Shown here: piece by piece, positions 33,550 to 45,996 of the stretch
Layout: each line of letters begins with the position of its first letter
How positions within the stretch are numbered: the stretch's first letter is position 1
NCBI RefSeq assembly: GCF_027744825.2
Contig: NC_071335.1
Coordinates: 10,517,001-10,581,000 of the forward strand
Direction of reading: 5' to 3'
DNA length: 64,000 bases
Source of the DNA: Synchiropus splendidus
Lineage: Eukaryota; Chordata; Actinopteri; Syngnathiformes; Callionymidae
The notes under the pieces: model-generated
The model's database searches: none
What the model saw: the letters and a program-made list of their open reading frames with translations, nothing else
What the model was told of the DNA's origin: nothing
Position numbers and translations under genes: made by a program

Positions 33550-36500
33550 CTATAGCGAAAAAAAAGACATGAATAATTGAGCATTCCCACATCAGCTCTG
33601 GAGACAGACACAACTTCATCACAATTCTACACTCAGAAAGAACCTGGGCTGAACTTACGTTTTACTTTCATCTGCACCCTGACTTCTCTGCGTTTGGTGT
33701 CATCCACGCTGTCGTAGTAGCTGATCAACGGGATGGTGGGAAATGTTCCTTTGAACATCCGCGTCTGCACACAATCCTGAGAGAGACATTCTGTTAACAG
33801 GGATTCAGTAGAACTGTAAAGTACCACAGTAACAGAGTCAGACAAGGGGATTTGTCAGTGTTTGTTGGCAAAATCCATTAGAATTAAGCTATTAAGAGAT
33901 ATCTCAAAGCGGATTCATCCTCTGCCCATAAACAGACCAAAAAAAATCTACAATTTCACTAATTGATATTCAATGCAAGACCAGGGCTCAAGCAAAAAAC
34001 AGCAGCAGTTGACTTTTGAAAACAGCATACAATCAAATTACTGAAATAAACCAACTTGCGACTACAGGGAGAAAAAGTGTTGAGTCTGCAGAGACTGAGT
34101 AGAGACATAAGGACTCTGCAAAGCAATCTGCCAGAGTGACGCTAACATTTGAGCAGTGGTTTGGAAGAGTTAGGCATAACCCTATAGTATGGGTACTTGA
34201 AGGTACTCACTGAGAATACAGGTGAGAAAGACTAAAAAGACAGTCAACAAATTGTTGACATCATGCAGAAGAATATATAAATACACAGGATTTATGACCA
34301 GTTCATGTGGACAAATCTTTACTTATAACAATGGTTATGATATTTTTATAAAAAGAAAGTATTTTTTTATATATTTCCATGTGCTAGTAGTGAAATAATG
34401 ATGAATCTCAGATGAATGTAAACTAGACAATGTCACGTTTTGGTGTTACTAAGTTCATTAAATCGCAGTCAAAGTGGTTTGTTTGTGTTTTTTTCTGCTG
34501 ACAAAATCACTATTGGAACCACTGAGCTACAGCGTAACGCTTTAGGTCCTTACAGTCAAGGGTTTCAGCAGAAAACTATTTTGTTCATTATGCTGTAAGC
34601 CAATACAATTCTTTTCTCATAATAGTGAAGTATGCTGTGCTTTCTAGCTTGTGATTATTATTATGCACCTTTCTACTTATAGTCATTTCACAACCAACTA
34701 GCAAGCTTGAAATTAAAAGCCAAACAAAACTTTCATCAGTGTCTTCTTCTTCCCCAAAATAGTGACGCTTAATGCTTTGGGGCAACACATATTCAATGAA
34801 ATTTGTGACTACTTTATAGTTTTTCATGCTTATTACTTCCTAATAAATACATTTGACCATGAACATTTTGATGACCCCTAAACTTGGATAAATTCAACAA
34901 CCTTGTTGGAAAATCCACATGGTAAAACCTGAAGGAGAACATTACTCGTACATCACTAACCAGCCCCAAATACAGAGACAGAAAAGAGCACTTACGTGAC
35001 CATAGTGTCCCTTCCTGGAGCAGTTGTAGCAGTAGCCAGAGGTGTGATCACGGTTCTCCTCTGCGTGCTTCACAGGTGGACCCACCTTGGTCTACGAGCA
35101 GGCACATGACAATGAGAAACAGTTTTAACAAAGTTGTGAAGCCCCTGCTTTTGAATACTGAGGCTGTTATGTAGTCTTTTACACCCATATGAACTGCTTC
35201 CTCTGGTGTGACATTGAATGCTGATTAGACAGCTACAGTTTGAAGACTGTGTAATGACAACAAATACACACTGACCAAGAGTGTGAGAGATACAGATACA
35301 TGATGCCATTTACAGCTAACGTCTCTCACACACACACGCGTGTGTGTGTGCGCACCTTTCTCCTCTCTGATTTAAGGATTACAAACATTGCACACCCACA
35401 TGTATTTCTAATAGTTCCTCCAAACACACCCCTGCATCCTCACACCAACCACGCACACTTGTTTTCCCTCCCTCCCTCTCCCTTTCCCTTTTCCGCTTGA
35501 GTAGTTTTGAGGCAGAAAGAATGAATGCTATTAAGGAGTCGCGTCATTATCGGGTCGGGCCGGACCGGCCCATCTCCATCACAAAGGCCAGGAGATCACA
35601 GACCTCTCCCCAACACACACATGCACACCCACCCACCCTAAGGAGATCATAGTCCCCCGTCTCCAGCCCCCGACCTCCACCCTTCTTGCACCTCTTCCTA
35701 TTCATTGCTCATGTAAATTGGCTGCAGGTCTCCCTCCATCTCTCCCTCCATGACCTTGGGCTCGTCTTATCACCAGCTAGTAGGATCCGGCGCACACACT
35801 GCATGAATGAATCGAAGAATGGCGAGCCAGAGAAAAGAAGAAATAAAATCCCCCTCTTATTCTTCCATCAAACCGCGATACTTGTCAGAGACCTGATTGT
35901 GTATTTGTATGCCAGTGTGTAGATGTCTGCCTCATTCAATATTAATTAAAGGGATGAACCCTCATCCGTCTTGGGTTTCTGCTCTCACACCTGCTATCGG
36001 GAAATCTAAATAGCTGACGGCGGCCAAAACGTTTATAATGCCTCGGAGGAGCTCAGATCTGCTTGTACTTCTGATGATGCAATGTATGAGCAAAACAGTG
36101 ACTCAACATTTGAGCAAGAGAATCAAACACATCTTTCAGAGCAATAGTATTCTCAAAAGGGTTTGTTGAAGAATATTGTTCTTGACTAAGAGCAATTCAG
36201 TTTCTATTTGACAATCATAAAGCAACACTATTATTGTCCTTTCACTATCAAGCAAATACAATTGAAAATTGAAAACGCCCAGCAGGGGTTTGGCTTTCGT
36301 TTTAGTCCGAATGCCGATCTGAATTTTTGAGTTAAGTAAATCTGAGAGTCGTGGAGGAGACGCAGAAAAACAAAAGACATTTGTGCTTTTGGAGAGTATG
36401 AGCATGACCAGTGAAATGAAAACTGCACCCTAAGCAGACCCCTGAGGCACCCCATATTTCACACTAGCACCGTTTCGACCATTGACTCAGCAGGATGCTG

Positions 36501-39500
36501 TGGGCAGCACTGTCAAAAGGAGAATTAAGGCTCAAGGGAAGAAGAACAAAGGTGGGATCTGGCCTGTTGCGATCACACTCTCAGTGAAGTGACGAGATAA
36601 GTGCACGTTTGTACTGTGGTTCTTTGTAACAATGTTCTGTCTATGATATGATGAGCCGCATCCTTTTAAGAGCACTGAAAATGATGGGGTTCTTAAGATA
36701 TTTAGAAGAAGTATGAGATGATCTTGTTTTATCTCTGGTATTTGATTTTCAGTAAAACCTTAAATCAAGCATAACCTTGTCTTTTTGGTCTATTATAGAG
36801 AGGAAATCTTGAAACGAGGGAAATAACTTAAAATATGATCTTTTACTTTCTCTGACTCATCAGAATAAATCCTGTTTTAAGTAACTAACTCAAGTTGCTT
36901 CATTCAAGTGTTTATTATTGCTCTTATTTCAAGCATGATGACATCCAGCCATATCACAACTCATCAACAGTAATTCATTTAACCTATTTTGTGTGCTGTT
37001 AACAGTTATAATCTAAGATAAATTACCTTAACTAGATAGACATTTTCTGCTATTTTATATTAAATATAATATATGTATGATTGGGATGTTATATTTTACG
37101 TAACAACACAAAACACATTTTTTTGGCTAACTTTAGGGCACCCTGGCTACATCTCATTTCTACTACCAATCTTAATTCAAGAAACCCAGTCAAGCGAAAT
37201 TATCTTGTTGCATATGCATAGTAACTCAGAATGAGACAAAATACAAACCTTTATCCAAGTAGAAATGCACACCATGGGTAAAACCCATACAGGAAAACCA
37301 AGGCTGGATTTGACGTACATACTAACAAAAACCATAGGGACTTAAATGAACTTGGAGCTAAAAAAAAAAAAGATACACGCTTCGTGTGTCCATGCTCACA
37401 CATTCATACTTTAAAAAGGCCAGAGCTTATTAACTTCTGTTTGGCCAACAGTCCCGTGGCTGCAGAAACAGCAGGAAGAATCTGGTTCTGATCCAGAACC
37501 GGCTGATCTAACAAGAAGAGCCACTAGAGCAGTGAACGGATACTCTGGCAGTCAGTCAAGAAGAAGCTGATGGTCAAGAGAGTGCGTGAGTGTGTGTGTT
37601 CGAGAGGGTCCTAGAGGCTTTGCAGTGTGGACACACAACCAGCCATGCGTGGCCTCTCACGCACCAACACACAGACACCGGTTTCTCACAGTTGTCACAC
37701 AAACACCCTGTCTCGCTCTCCTCTGCTCCTGGTGGCAAAGCCGTGATAATCCTTCAGCCAACACAAAGCTGGGACTGTTACATACGGCAATCTGAAGGAA
37801 CACACACACATACACACACACCCAAGCCTGTTTGCTTCTCGGATTGGGCTTGATAACTGTGTGTGTGTTGCAGGATGGGATGTGAACAGTAACGGGTGGC
37901 GAGAGCAAGGGGGCTGGGGCCAGCGGCACTGCTTTGCATATGTTATTGCAGCGATGGGAAGCAGTTTGCATATGTTACTGGACCCACTGGGGAGCAACTC
38001 TGCACGCTTTATCAAAGAGAACAGCCTCGCAACACAACACCACTGGCTTTAGATGAAAACAAACAGATCCGGAGTGTGGCTGCGTGTGCGGGTGTGTGTG
38101 TTCCAGCAACATGCCTGTGCGTGCACATGAGGTAAACATCACACATTAATTAGAGCGTCGTGAGCCACTGCCATGAGCTGTTGGAGTTGAACTTTAGGAA
38201 GTACGCACCACACCAGTAATCCTCTTATTGTCTTGAGGGGAATTTTAACTGAGCAATTTTCAAAATCAAACTCATTAAAATGTTTGCACTCAATCAGAGT
38301 GGGAGGAATCAGGAAACAAAATATCTTGGGTGATAAACACGGAGGTGAGGGATGTGTGAGTACAGGTCGAGCGCCAGTATTGTGTCTGGCAACTCACAAC
38401 AGACTCCTCAGTCCTGCACTGACGCATTTCTCGTATCTACAATCATTCATTCACTGTGAAGCTTATCAACAGAGTTGTACATTTCACGACACATGCACCT
38501 GGAATGTCACATGAGTTTGACTGAGAAAAGCCTCGTGAGCAGTCGTCACCACCAGAGTGATGGGCAGAGATGAGACAGCTGGAACACTTTCTTGGTCAGA
38601 GTGTATGAAGCTCTTGAAGGCTTTCTTCAGTATTTCCTTGTCCTCATTTAGAACCAAGAATATATTTAAATATGTCAATAAAGATGCCATATTATTCTCT
38701 AAAGAAATATTTTTCTTTTTGTCTCTCAACAATTGCAGGTTTATAATATATGCTATAATAGGTTTAAAATGATAGTTCTAACAGGATCGATACACAACAT
38801 ACTTCACGATTCACTTTCTCAAGAATTTGAATTTTAGTAGGGATTAAGGCATACAAATTGTTTCAAGTACACACATCTAATCTAATGTATGAAGACATTG
38901 GGGATCACTCCTTCGTGGAGAAAAGCATCCATCAGTCTGTGATCTGATTATTGAGGCACACATATAATAATTTACAGTTTCTACATCAATTTTATATTAC
39001 AATATTACAATGGAAAAATTAAATGCTGGCAAAAAAATGAAGCCTATATTGTCCTGTACTCAGGGGATTCTAGTGCTGACAATTCAACTTTCACTGGCAA
39101 AGAACACTCCTGTGTAGTAAATACAACCATTCACTAAAATGACTAGCTAATACTACAGTCATAAACAGTACATTTGAGACTTACTTAGTGCTGTGCATCT
39201 TTTTCTAAATGCTGCTGGATCCTCAGGTTTATAAAGAAGGAGGGAAAGAGAGCAAAGAGATGAGCAGGAGGACATTTGAACTGTACTTCTGGGAGTCAGC
39301 AAAAACTACTATGAAAGCGCACGAGAGCTTTTTTTGCCTCGTCTACGACCTTCCGGGGAAATAAAAGAGTCAGGTGGCAGAACATGGCCAATAAAGGTTA
39401 TAGCATGCGCAGGCTTGATGGGGACTTCAGTTACATTGGGGAGATCCGAAAAGCTACAAAGGTGCCGACTTTATCAACAGCTTGGTTAGATCAGCATAAG

Positions 39501-41612
39501 AAAACTGAAGTTCATATCTGCTCTTCCATCACTTGCCATTACTAGTCAGCAAGATCATGTTTTCTCACAGCCACATTCATAAAAAAACATGACAAAGCTC
39601 AATGTTTGTAAACCACTGAACCTCATACTGTCATTTTACAACTGAAAAACGCCCACTTTGGTTGAATACAGTTGAACAACAGGATGCATAGTCGGCCACC
39701 GAGGACAAACACAGAAGTACATCAGCATGTTTTACAGATTAAGGAGAATAAAGGGCTTCAACAAGGCTGTTACAATTACGGATCTATGGTTTTGTTCACT
39801 TTACTGCCACCTTTAGTTATCCGTTTAACCACCGAGTGGCGCTATAACTCCATACACTACGTGAAGCCATGCAGCGCGACAACTCGGTAGGCAAAGTGAA
39901 GGCTGAGGTCCGAAGCGCTCGGTCGTTGTTCATCGAGTATAAAGACAAGGGAATATATACTGTATCTCCCACACGGACAATTCAATCACATCAAGCGACT
40001 GATATATTGACTCCCATTACGTACGGCCTTCAAGACATGCAATTTTTAAGACTCTAAAGAAGGAAATGAATATTTAGTGCGAGCAAAACCTGATGAATGA
40101 TTTTGAGTAAAAAACTGACATTGCTTAAAATGATTACCCTCAATAATATTATAAAACAGTGTCATGAAAAATACTGAACACATTTACACTCCCGTTATTT
40201 AACCTAAAACAGGTATAAGAGGATTATGAAAATGACATGATTGACTTCTGTCAGAGGAGAAGAAGCCCACTGGGGAAAGAGCAGTTGATTTTAAAGATTT
40301 ATGGCAAAAAAAAAAAGTCATATGATCAGGAAACAATTTAGAATATAAAACGGCATGAGCGCACAAATGGGTTATTTAACACAATACAATGTGCCAAGAG
40401 TGCTTTAAAGTGTATTTAAGTTGAGGAGAGCGGTGTGTCCGCTTCCGTTCACTTTCACCTCAGTGCCTTTTTAATAAGCTTGTTTCTAAATTCTGCCTGT
40501 CGCGCCACTAAATTCACTCCCTCTCACTTAGTGATGGCAGGAAAGTAAAATGGAGGGAGTGGAGGAGGGCGTTTGGGAGAAGGTCCACACTGTTTTTTAG
40601 AAGAAAAATGTTGATGTTAAATATAGCAGAGTGAAGAGAGATCGACCAAACGCACATGCAGACACCTCACGATCAATAAACACACAGGTGTCACTCCTAC
40701 TATCAGTGTTGTGGCCAATCAGTGCTCTCACTGATAGACATCAGCCAATCGGTTGCTCACGTTCGTCCTCTGGCTTTTCCAAGCTTCTGTATGCTGTTTG
40801 TCAGCCTCCCATCTTCCAGAAGATTTCTACTGTCTGATGGGCCAACTTCTGGAGGAATAATGCTCAATGAAGCTTGCACAAAGAAGTTTCTGTGGATCCA
40901 TACACAGAAAAACTAGTGTAATAAAAGACGTTCAATAAAAACAGAACATTTTGTGGAACCCATATTTGCCACTCCTCCGGACAGCCAGAGGGTGGAGTTC
41001 TAGTCTCGACCTCTGGAGCACATGCCTCTGAATAAGAGCATCCTTTTTTAGGTGGAACATTTATAAGTTATTTTCGTCATGTTTATGTCAACACTAACAA
41101 CCAGATGAGGAAGTGGTGAAAAACAGAACAAACTAACTTCACACAGCAGTTGTACATCTTCAAGTGAAGCACATCTACACACAAAAAAGTCAAATGTTCG
41201 TCCTTTGGTGGTGCGTTCCTACCCACCTCGTCCTTGTGACTCATGTTCCAATCTAATCGAGTATAACACATCAATGTGTAGCGTGAGTGAGTGTTCAGCA
41301 ATCTGACATGACACAACGGCAGAGACGATTAAGGAGAAAAGCAAAGGTGTGAGCGCTGAAACACTGTTCATTTGATACAGTCAAGCAGAAAATTCTTCAG
41401 GTATTTTCTACCTTTTTACAGTTCTCTCTATATATATTTGTTGTGTGTGTCCATGTGTGTCGGCATCTTACTTTCACAGTAAATACTCCAGGGGCTTTGT
41501 GGTCTATACAGTTTGGTGTGGAGGAGTTTGTTAGTGGAGGGCCAGGTGCAGTCAGACAACACACACATACTCATGGAAGATAAACGGACCTCGAGAGTGA
41601 GCGTGCACATAT

Positions 41613-41657
<45 letters not shown>

Positions 41658-41882
41658 AGACATGCCCTCACACACACACCAACAGCAAGGATAAATGGAC
41701 CCAGTAGCAGGGAGGTCTGACAGAATGCCTTTTCACACCTGGCTGAGCCCAGCGGAAGGTGACAGAGTCACATCTCCCAAAGCGAGCGCACACACTCACA
41801 CACCTTCTCACATTGGGGAGTTCAGGGTCATAAGCAGCATCATGAATAAAATGAGGCAGTCCTAAACAGAAGGATATGCGCA

Positions 41883-41920
<38 letters not shown>

Positions 41921-44900
41921 AGTGGTGTGCCTGCTTTTACGTTTGCTACTCCAAACCCCACGCTAGTTTGGATCGGTAACGACCTTCTGTTCTCAGTGCT
42001 TAAATGGCTTAAATACTGCAATTAGACCTGGGTCACAATCCACCACCCGTTAAAGTACGCCATCACACACAAGCGGCCCAACTGTGGCGTCCTCCTCTCT
42101 AGAGGTGTCCAGATTCTCCTTTTCATACGAGGAACAAAGTGAAACTCCCGTGCCAACACATGCGCGACAATTAAAAACTCAACTCCGGTTTCCTCCCGTG
42201 GCTCCCTGAGAGCTGCTCTGTCCCGCTCCCTCCTCCTCCTCCTCTCTGCTGCCTCAAACTCTCCCGCCGCGCTACCCGAGCTCTAACCATGCTGCCTTTT
42301 CATTAGACAGCCCCTGCTAATTAATCTCCATAGAGGAGAGTGACAGACCTCCCCCAGCACACACACATATATACAAAGTGCACACCAAGATATATGCAAA
42401 CACACACTCTGCTTCCCTCTCTCCCGCTCCCTCGTCCCGCGTGGCGTTGGCAGCCCATTTCATGCTTTATCACGTCTTTTAATTGACAAACAAGCTGCTC
42501 TTTTCTCTTAGGCTGAGGTCTATATCACCCTCTCGCCTCGATGTACACACACATTAGGGAGCAAAGAGACCATTTATCTTTGATAACTTGTGTGATTGTC
42601 CACAACTTTTGGACACACTACGGTATTTTTTGGCTATGCTTCACTTGTCTGCTCGAGGGCAACATCAATACACATCAAAGCAGACTTACAGATTTTTGTC
42701 AGCTTAGCTGGAAGATATTTGTGAAATAATGGGACTACTTTTCTACATAGTTATACTGATCCACAATACAACTCATATACTGCTGTCAACAGGATGTGGA
42801 TCACTTTTGACAAGAAGGCCCCGGAAGCAGTGGAATTTTTGCTGGCTTCAGGACAGATAAATAACTTGACAAATTCTTCACTTCAAATGACAAGAATCTG
42901 GAAGGTCCAGGTTTGATTTCATCCAGTAATGCTGCCCTTGTGATAGACGTTAAGCAAGTGAAACCCACCCACATTACTGGACGTTTCGAGGTCATCTCTA
43001 AATAGATGTTGTTTTCCAACTCCCACAATCCTCAGATATAAAGTCACATCATTGATTTCGTTACATGAATGATCAGCCCATCTTCAAGTGGCCTAAAACG
43101 CTGTCACCACACGCTGAGCTCAAACAACACAGGCTCCAACAAGCTTTTACACTATATCAGTCTTGAGTCTACACATCACATGCAAGGGTGATAAAGGCCA
43201 TGAACTGTTGTCAGAAAATCGATGCAATTTCGAGTTCATCTGACATCTGAGCTGCTCTGCTTATAACAGCAGTGGTTTTGTTCCATACTCACATTTAAAG
43301 CAAGTTGAATAATTTAAAGTGCCAAAACTTTAAATTTGTTCTCTAAATCATTTTTCAAAACACCTCACGAGCTTGGCCTCGTGGGTTGGCTTCAGGAGGG
43401 TTTGAACACAGGTTTATGAAGGCTACAGATCCTTTATGATTGAGTTTTAATAACTCAAATCAAATGAATGTGACAGACAAATCGCAAACTTGAGACCCGT
43501 CTTTGATCCTGGACTCTCTTGTCTTGGGAATATGTGATGGACAGGATCAGCATTGTATCATGAACTCACTCTGACCCAAGGTCTAATTTATTTTATCTTC
43601 TTCCGGTGAGCACTGAGAAGAAAATGTGGCTGGGAAAGTAGCACCAAGAATTACTTATCACATCTAGAGCTAAAAAGTGATATTCACTAATACATCCATA
43701 TTATAGCTTGTTATTTGAGCACTTTATCACGCATTCTCATTTATGTTCACTTACAGGTCTATAGAATAATAGTACGCAAAATAAGAATAATACCAAGGTG
43801 TCTGGGGAAATAACTTGCAACAAAAATGTTATCTGTACAAGTCGATGGATTATTTAAAAAAAAAATTTTTTTTTAATTATTGTTGTCGTATGAACTAACA
43901 AAAAATGAGCCTGGCAATGAGACTCACCGTGACATGGTATTGCCGCCAGATTTCAGGACACGCCTAAAGAAAGAGAAAACCATTAGACAATGTCACACAA
44001 AACATCACACACTGAGCAGAAACTATGACTATAATATGTGAGCATTTCTTTTCCAAACAGCATCAGTATTAAGATATTCTTTGTACAGCCACTTTCCAGT
44101 CACCATCCTCCCACAGGTACACTTGACTCTGGCAGCCGCCCCTGCGTGTGTCCCTGCACTCCCGAACACAGTAAGTAAGCCAGTCAGTTGTTTTGTCCCG
44201 GTGTGACTAACGCATTATCTCTGGAGCTTCGCCACGCTGTTCCTTAAGCACTACGACATCCTTTCTCAGCCGCCGCTACTTCCCACTGGGAAATTGAAAA
44301 TGCCGCCGTCGCTGCAGGCAACAAGATTTATCTATTTACACACCTACTGAGTGGAAGAGAGGAAAAACGAGAGAGTAGGGAAGGGAGATTTGGGCTCATG
44401 TGGGTTTAAATTCCGGAGTTCAAGCTTCAACCCAACGTTCGGGGGAAAAAAAATCTAACTAGCCAAGTTTGTGATTGCACTTTAAACTTGCTCTGTTCAG
44501 AGGAGCAGGAAGATGGCAAATATGAATTTCAACAGCTGTCTCTTCACCACCTCTCCTCCTGTGTTCTTTTTTAAACTATTCACCCCCTTCCTCTTCCCCC
44601 ACCATTTGCTCTCTCCCTCCAGACCGCTGGGGTAGCGCGTTGTTGTCGAGGGCGACAGGCGAGGCGAGCGACACACTCGCGCTTCGTCAACCGTCTGTCT
44701 TTAATGAGAGACACAGAAAGGCCCAGGGGACTGAGACCTGACTCTCTCACACACACAAAACCACACATTTAATTTGAGAGCAAAAGTTTGTGCACAGACA
44801 AAACGGGAGTTATAGTTTGCTTGAAAACAATATTTTAAAGAGCAGAGGAATGAGACCAAAATTAGTATTGACGGACGGTGAGCCAGAAATTAAAGGCAGG

Positions 44901-45996
44901 CACGATCGAGGCAGAAAACGGGGCCCGGTGTGTCCTGGTCTCCCCTCTCCCTCTGGTGTTCACCTGGTTACTCATCCATTACACAGAGCACAGAACATGA
45001 CTGACTGACAGAGAGCAAGAGAGAGTAAAAGAGAGCATGGTGGGGGAGACGCACAGGACTGTTACACACTCTCTAGGTCTTTCATTCCACGGCACGAGGG
45101 GAACTGACCGGTGTAATGAAGCCCCGTGGAAGGATAATTGTCATTGATGGTAATTAGAGTGGCCCTGCATTACCAGCACGTCGTGTGCACAGACAGCTGG
45201 AATATACAGCATGGCAGGACATAACAAAGCTGTAATCGCCCAAGTGTATCAATTAAGGTGAACAACGGCGTCTGCTGTCTCTGTTCAACCATTATTACCC
45301 ACGTCAGTCCGGAGTTGAAGAAACAAGTCATTTTTGTTCCACTTCAGAAAAAGACCCGTTGTTACTTTTGATCACTGAACTCCAGTATTTGCGGCTCTAC
45401 ACAGTTGTTCTGTGGCGTAACAATTGCTTTGAGGTGATTTGAAAAAAAAAAATCTATGCTCACATCAAAGAAGTGTCCCTTCATGCCACAGCGGTGACAC
45501 TGCTTGTGCCAGTACGGCTTCTCACTGCAGGAATTGAATACATGTCCGGGCAGGCCGCAGTTACTGCAGTGCTTGTTGGGACATTCACTGGACAGGTGAC
45601 CAGAGGTTCCACAAAGAAAGCAGGGCGACATCTTCTGCGAGAAGAACCACACGCTTTAGTCTATACTGTAACAGTGAAGTGCATAAAAGCGTCGCATGAT
45701 GTGATCAAGCGGAACCAACTTTGGGCTTGGGGCAGCTTTTGGAGAGGTGTCCGGTCTTGTCACAGTTTCGGCAGCGGACATGCTTGGCACTGTAGTATCT
45801 TTTTGAATCCCGCTGGCCGATGATTTGGGCACGCCTCTCTTTGTTGAAAATCCTAGCCTGAAACACAGAAAAACATGGTGTCACTACCTTTTACTAAACC
45901 ACTGCAGATGTAACTACAAGAACAGTCCACATACATCCCTGTCTTTAGATGAAACCACCCAAGTGCTTTGTCTCTCTTCCTCCTCCGTATTATCAT
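33011..45996 (-). CDS. zcchc7: zcchc7, zinc finger CCHC-type containing 7 (partial, 3' part)
   Basis: Nuclear/nucleolar RNA-binding subunit related to yeast Air1/Air2. In human it forms the TRAMP-like complex with PAPD5 and MTR4 that feeds RNAs to the exosome. Exons on the minus strand: 45996-45935, 45857-45720, 45634-45464, 43963-43928, 35091-34996, 33776-33659, 33549-33011. Phase is continuous. Five CCHC knuckles are visible: [56 protein letters not shown] and [14 protein letters not shown]. The last two are split by introns. A basic tail ending [15 protein letters not shown] matches the human end NLFLIKQRKKKS. The acidic N-terminal part was not found before the right edge. Confidence 0.95.
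33659..33776 (-). CDS. zcchc7: zcchc7 penultimate exon
   Basis: Begins with DC, completing knuckle 5, then [18 protein letters not shown] and a charged helix. Ends in phase 1 at GTAAGT. Confidence 0.95.
33777..34995 (-). other. zcchc7 intron between the knuckle-5 exon and penultimate exon
   Basis: 1.2 kb of AT-rich sequence; no repeat family or exon recognised. Confidence 0.8.
34996..35091 (-). CDS. zcchc7: zcchc7 exon with knuckle 5
   Basis: Thirty-two codons ending [15 protein letters not shown]; the last cysteine of the knuckle comes from the next exon. Phase 0 on both sides. Confidence 0.96.
35325..35355. repeat. palindromic alternating CA/CG/TG tract
   Basis: ACACACACACGCGTGTGTGT is a self-complementary alternating purine-pyrimidine stretch, prone to Z-DNA or hairpin formation. 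Confidence 0.85.
35930..36070. promoter_or_regulatory. candidate conserved non-coding block 1
   Basis: Non-repetitive segment with ATTAATTAA, a Q50-type homeodomain palindrome core, and a balanced-composition stretch (cggcggccaaaacgtttataat). Conservation not tested. Confidence 0.25.
41614..41652. repeat. (CA)n microsatellite, about 19 units
   Basis: Uninterrupted CA dinucleotides in the zcchc7 large intron, followed by more CA-rich sequence. Confidence 0.95.
41886..41919. repeat. (TG)n microsatellite, about 17 units
   Basis: Uninterrupted TG dinucleotides facing the CA tract 234 bases to the left. Confidence 0.95.
42180..42520. promoter_or_regulatory. candidate conserved non-coding block 2
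   Basis: Contains CCTGCTAATTAATCTCCATA (42314-42333) and TTTAATTGACAAACAAG in a non-repetitive context either side of a CT/CA-rich strip. Regulatory role inferred. Confidence 0.3.
43928..43963 (-). CDS. zcchc7: zcchc7 36-nt microexon
   Basis: Twelve codons, [12 protein letters not shown], supply the last cysteine of knuckle 4 and the EIWRQYH motif found in human (TEIWRQYHLT). Acceptor ctctttctttag, donor GTGAGT. Confidence 0.93.
44200..44360. promoter_or_regulatory. candidate conserved non-coding block 3
   Basis: Includes the 13-base palindrome-type TTCCCACTGGGAA at 44280-44292, resembling paired Ikaros/STAT half sites, and CG-rich gccgccgtcgctgcag. Function inferred. Confidence 0.3.
45080..45290. 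promoter_or_regulatory. candidate conserved non-coding block 4
   Basis: Non-repetitive block with GGATAATTGTCATTGATGGT followed by AATTAG, and ATCAATTAAGGTG; several homeodomain/TALE-type cores within 200 bases. Conservation untested. Confidence 0.3.
45464..45634 (-). CDS. zcchc7: zcchc7 exon with knuckles 2, 3 and most of 4
   Basis: Fifty-seven codons encode knuckles 2 and 3 and the first three ligands of knuckle 4 ([12 protein letters not shown]). Phase 0 on both sides. Confidence 0.97.
45720..45857 (-). CDS. zcchc7: zcchc7 exon with knuckle 1
   Basis: [20 protein letters not shown] followed by SKSCPKPK: the conserved RYY lead-in and the first CCHC knuckle. Donor GTTGGT, phase 0 on both sides. 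Confidence 0.96.
45935..45996 (-). CDS. zcchc7: zcchc7 exon upstream of the zinc knuckles
   Basis: Reads [20 protein letters not shown] and D, equivalent to human EGEDGINWSISDKDIE. Acceptor gtctccccag with a good pyrimidine tract, donor GTATGT; starts with two bases of a split codon. This is the most 5' zcchc7 exon I can find. Confidence 0.8.

Larger units (their letters stand above)
35092..43927 (-). other. zcchc7 large intron, 8.8 kb
   Basis: Separates the microexon from the knuckle-5 exon. Holds a (CA)n and a (TG)n tract, shorter CA-rich stretches near 35325 and 37800, and at least two regulatory-element-like blocks (35930-36070, 42180-42520). No coding exon found. Confidence 0.75.
43964..45463 (-). 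other. zcchc7 intron upstream of the microexon, 1.5 kb
   Basis: Contains two regulatory-looking blocks (44200-44360 and 45080-45290) and purine/pyrimidine-rich strips. No exon seen. Confidence 0.75.
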
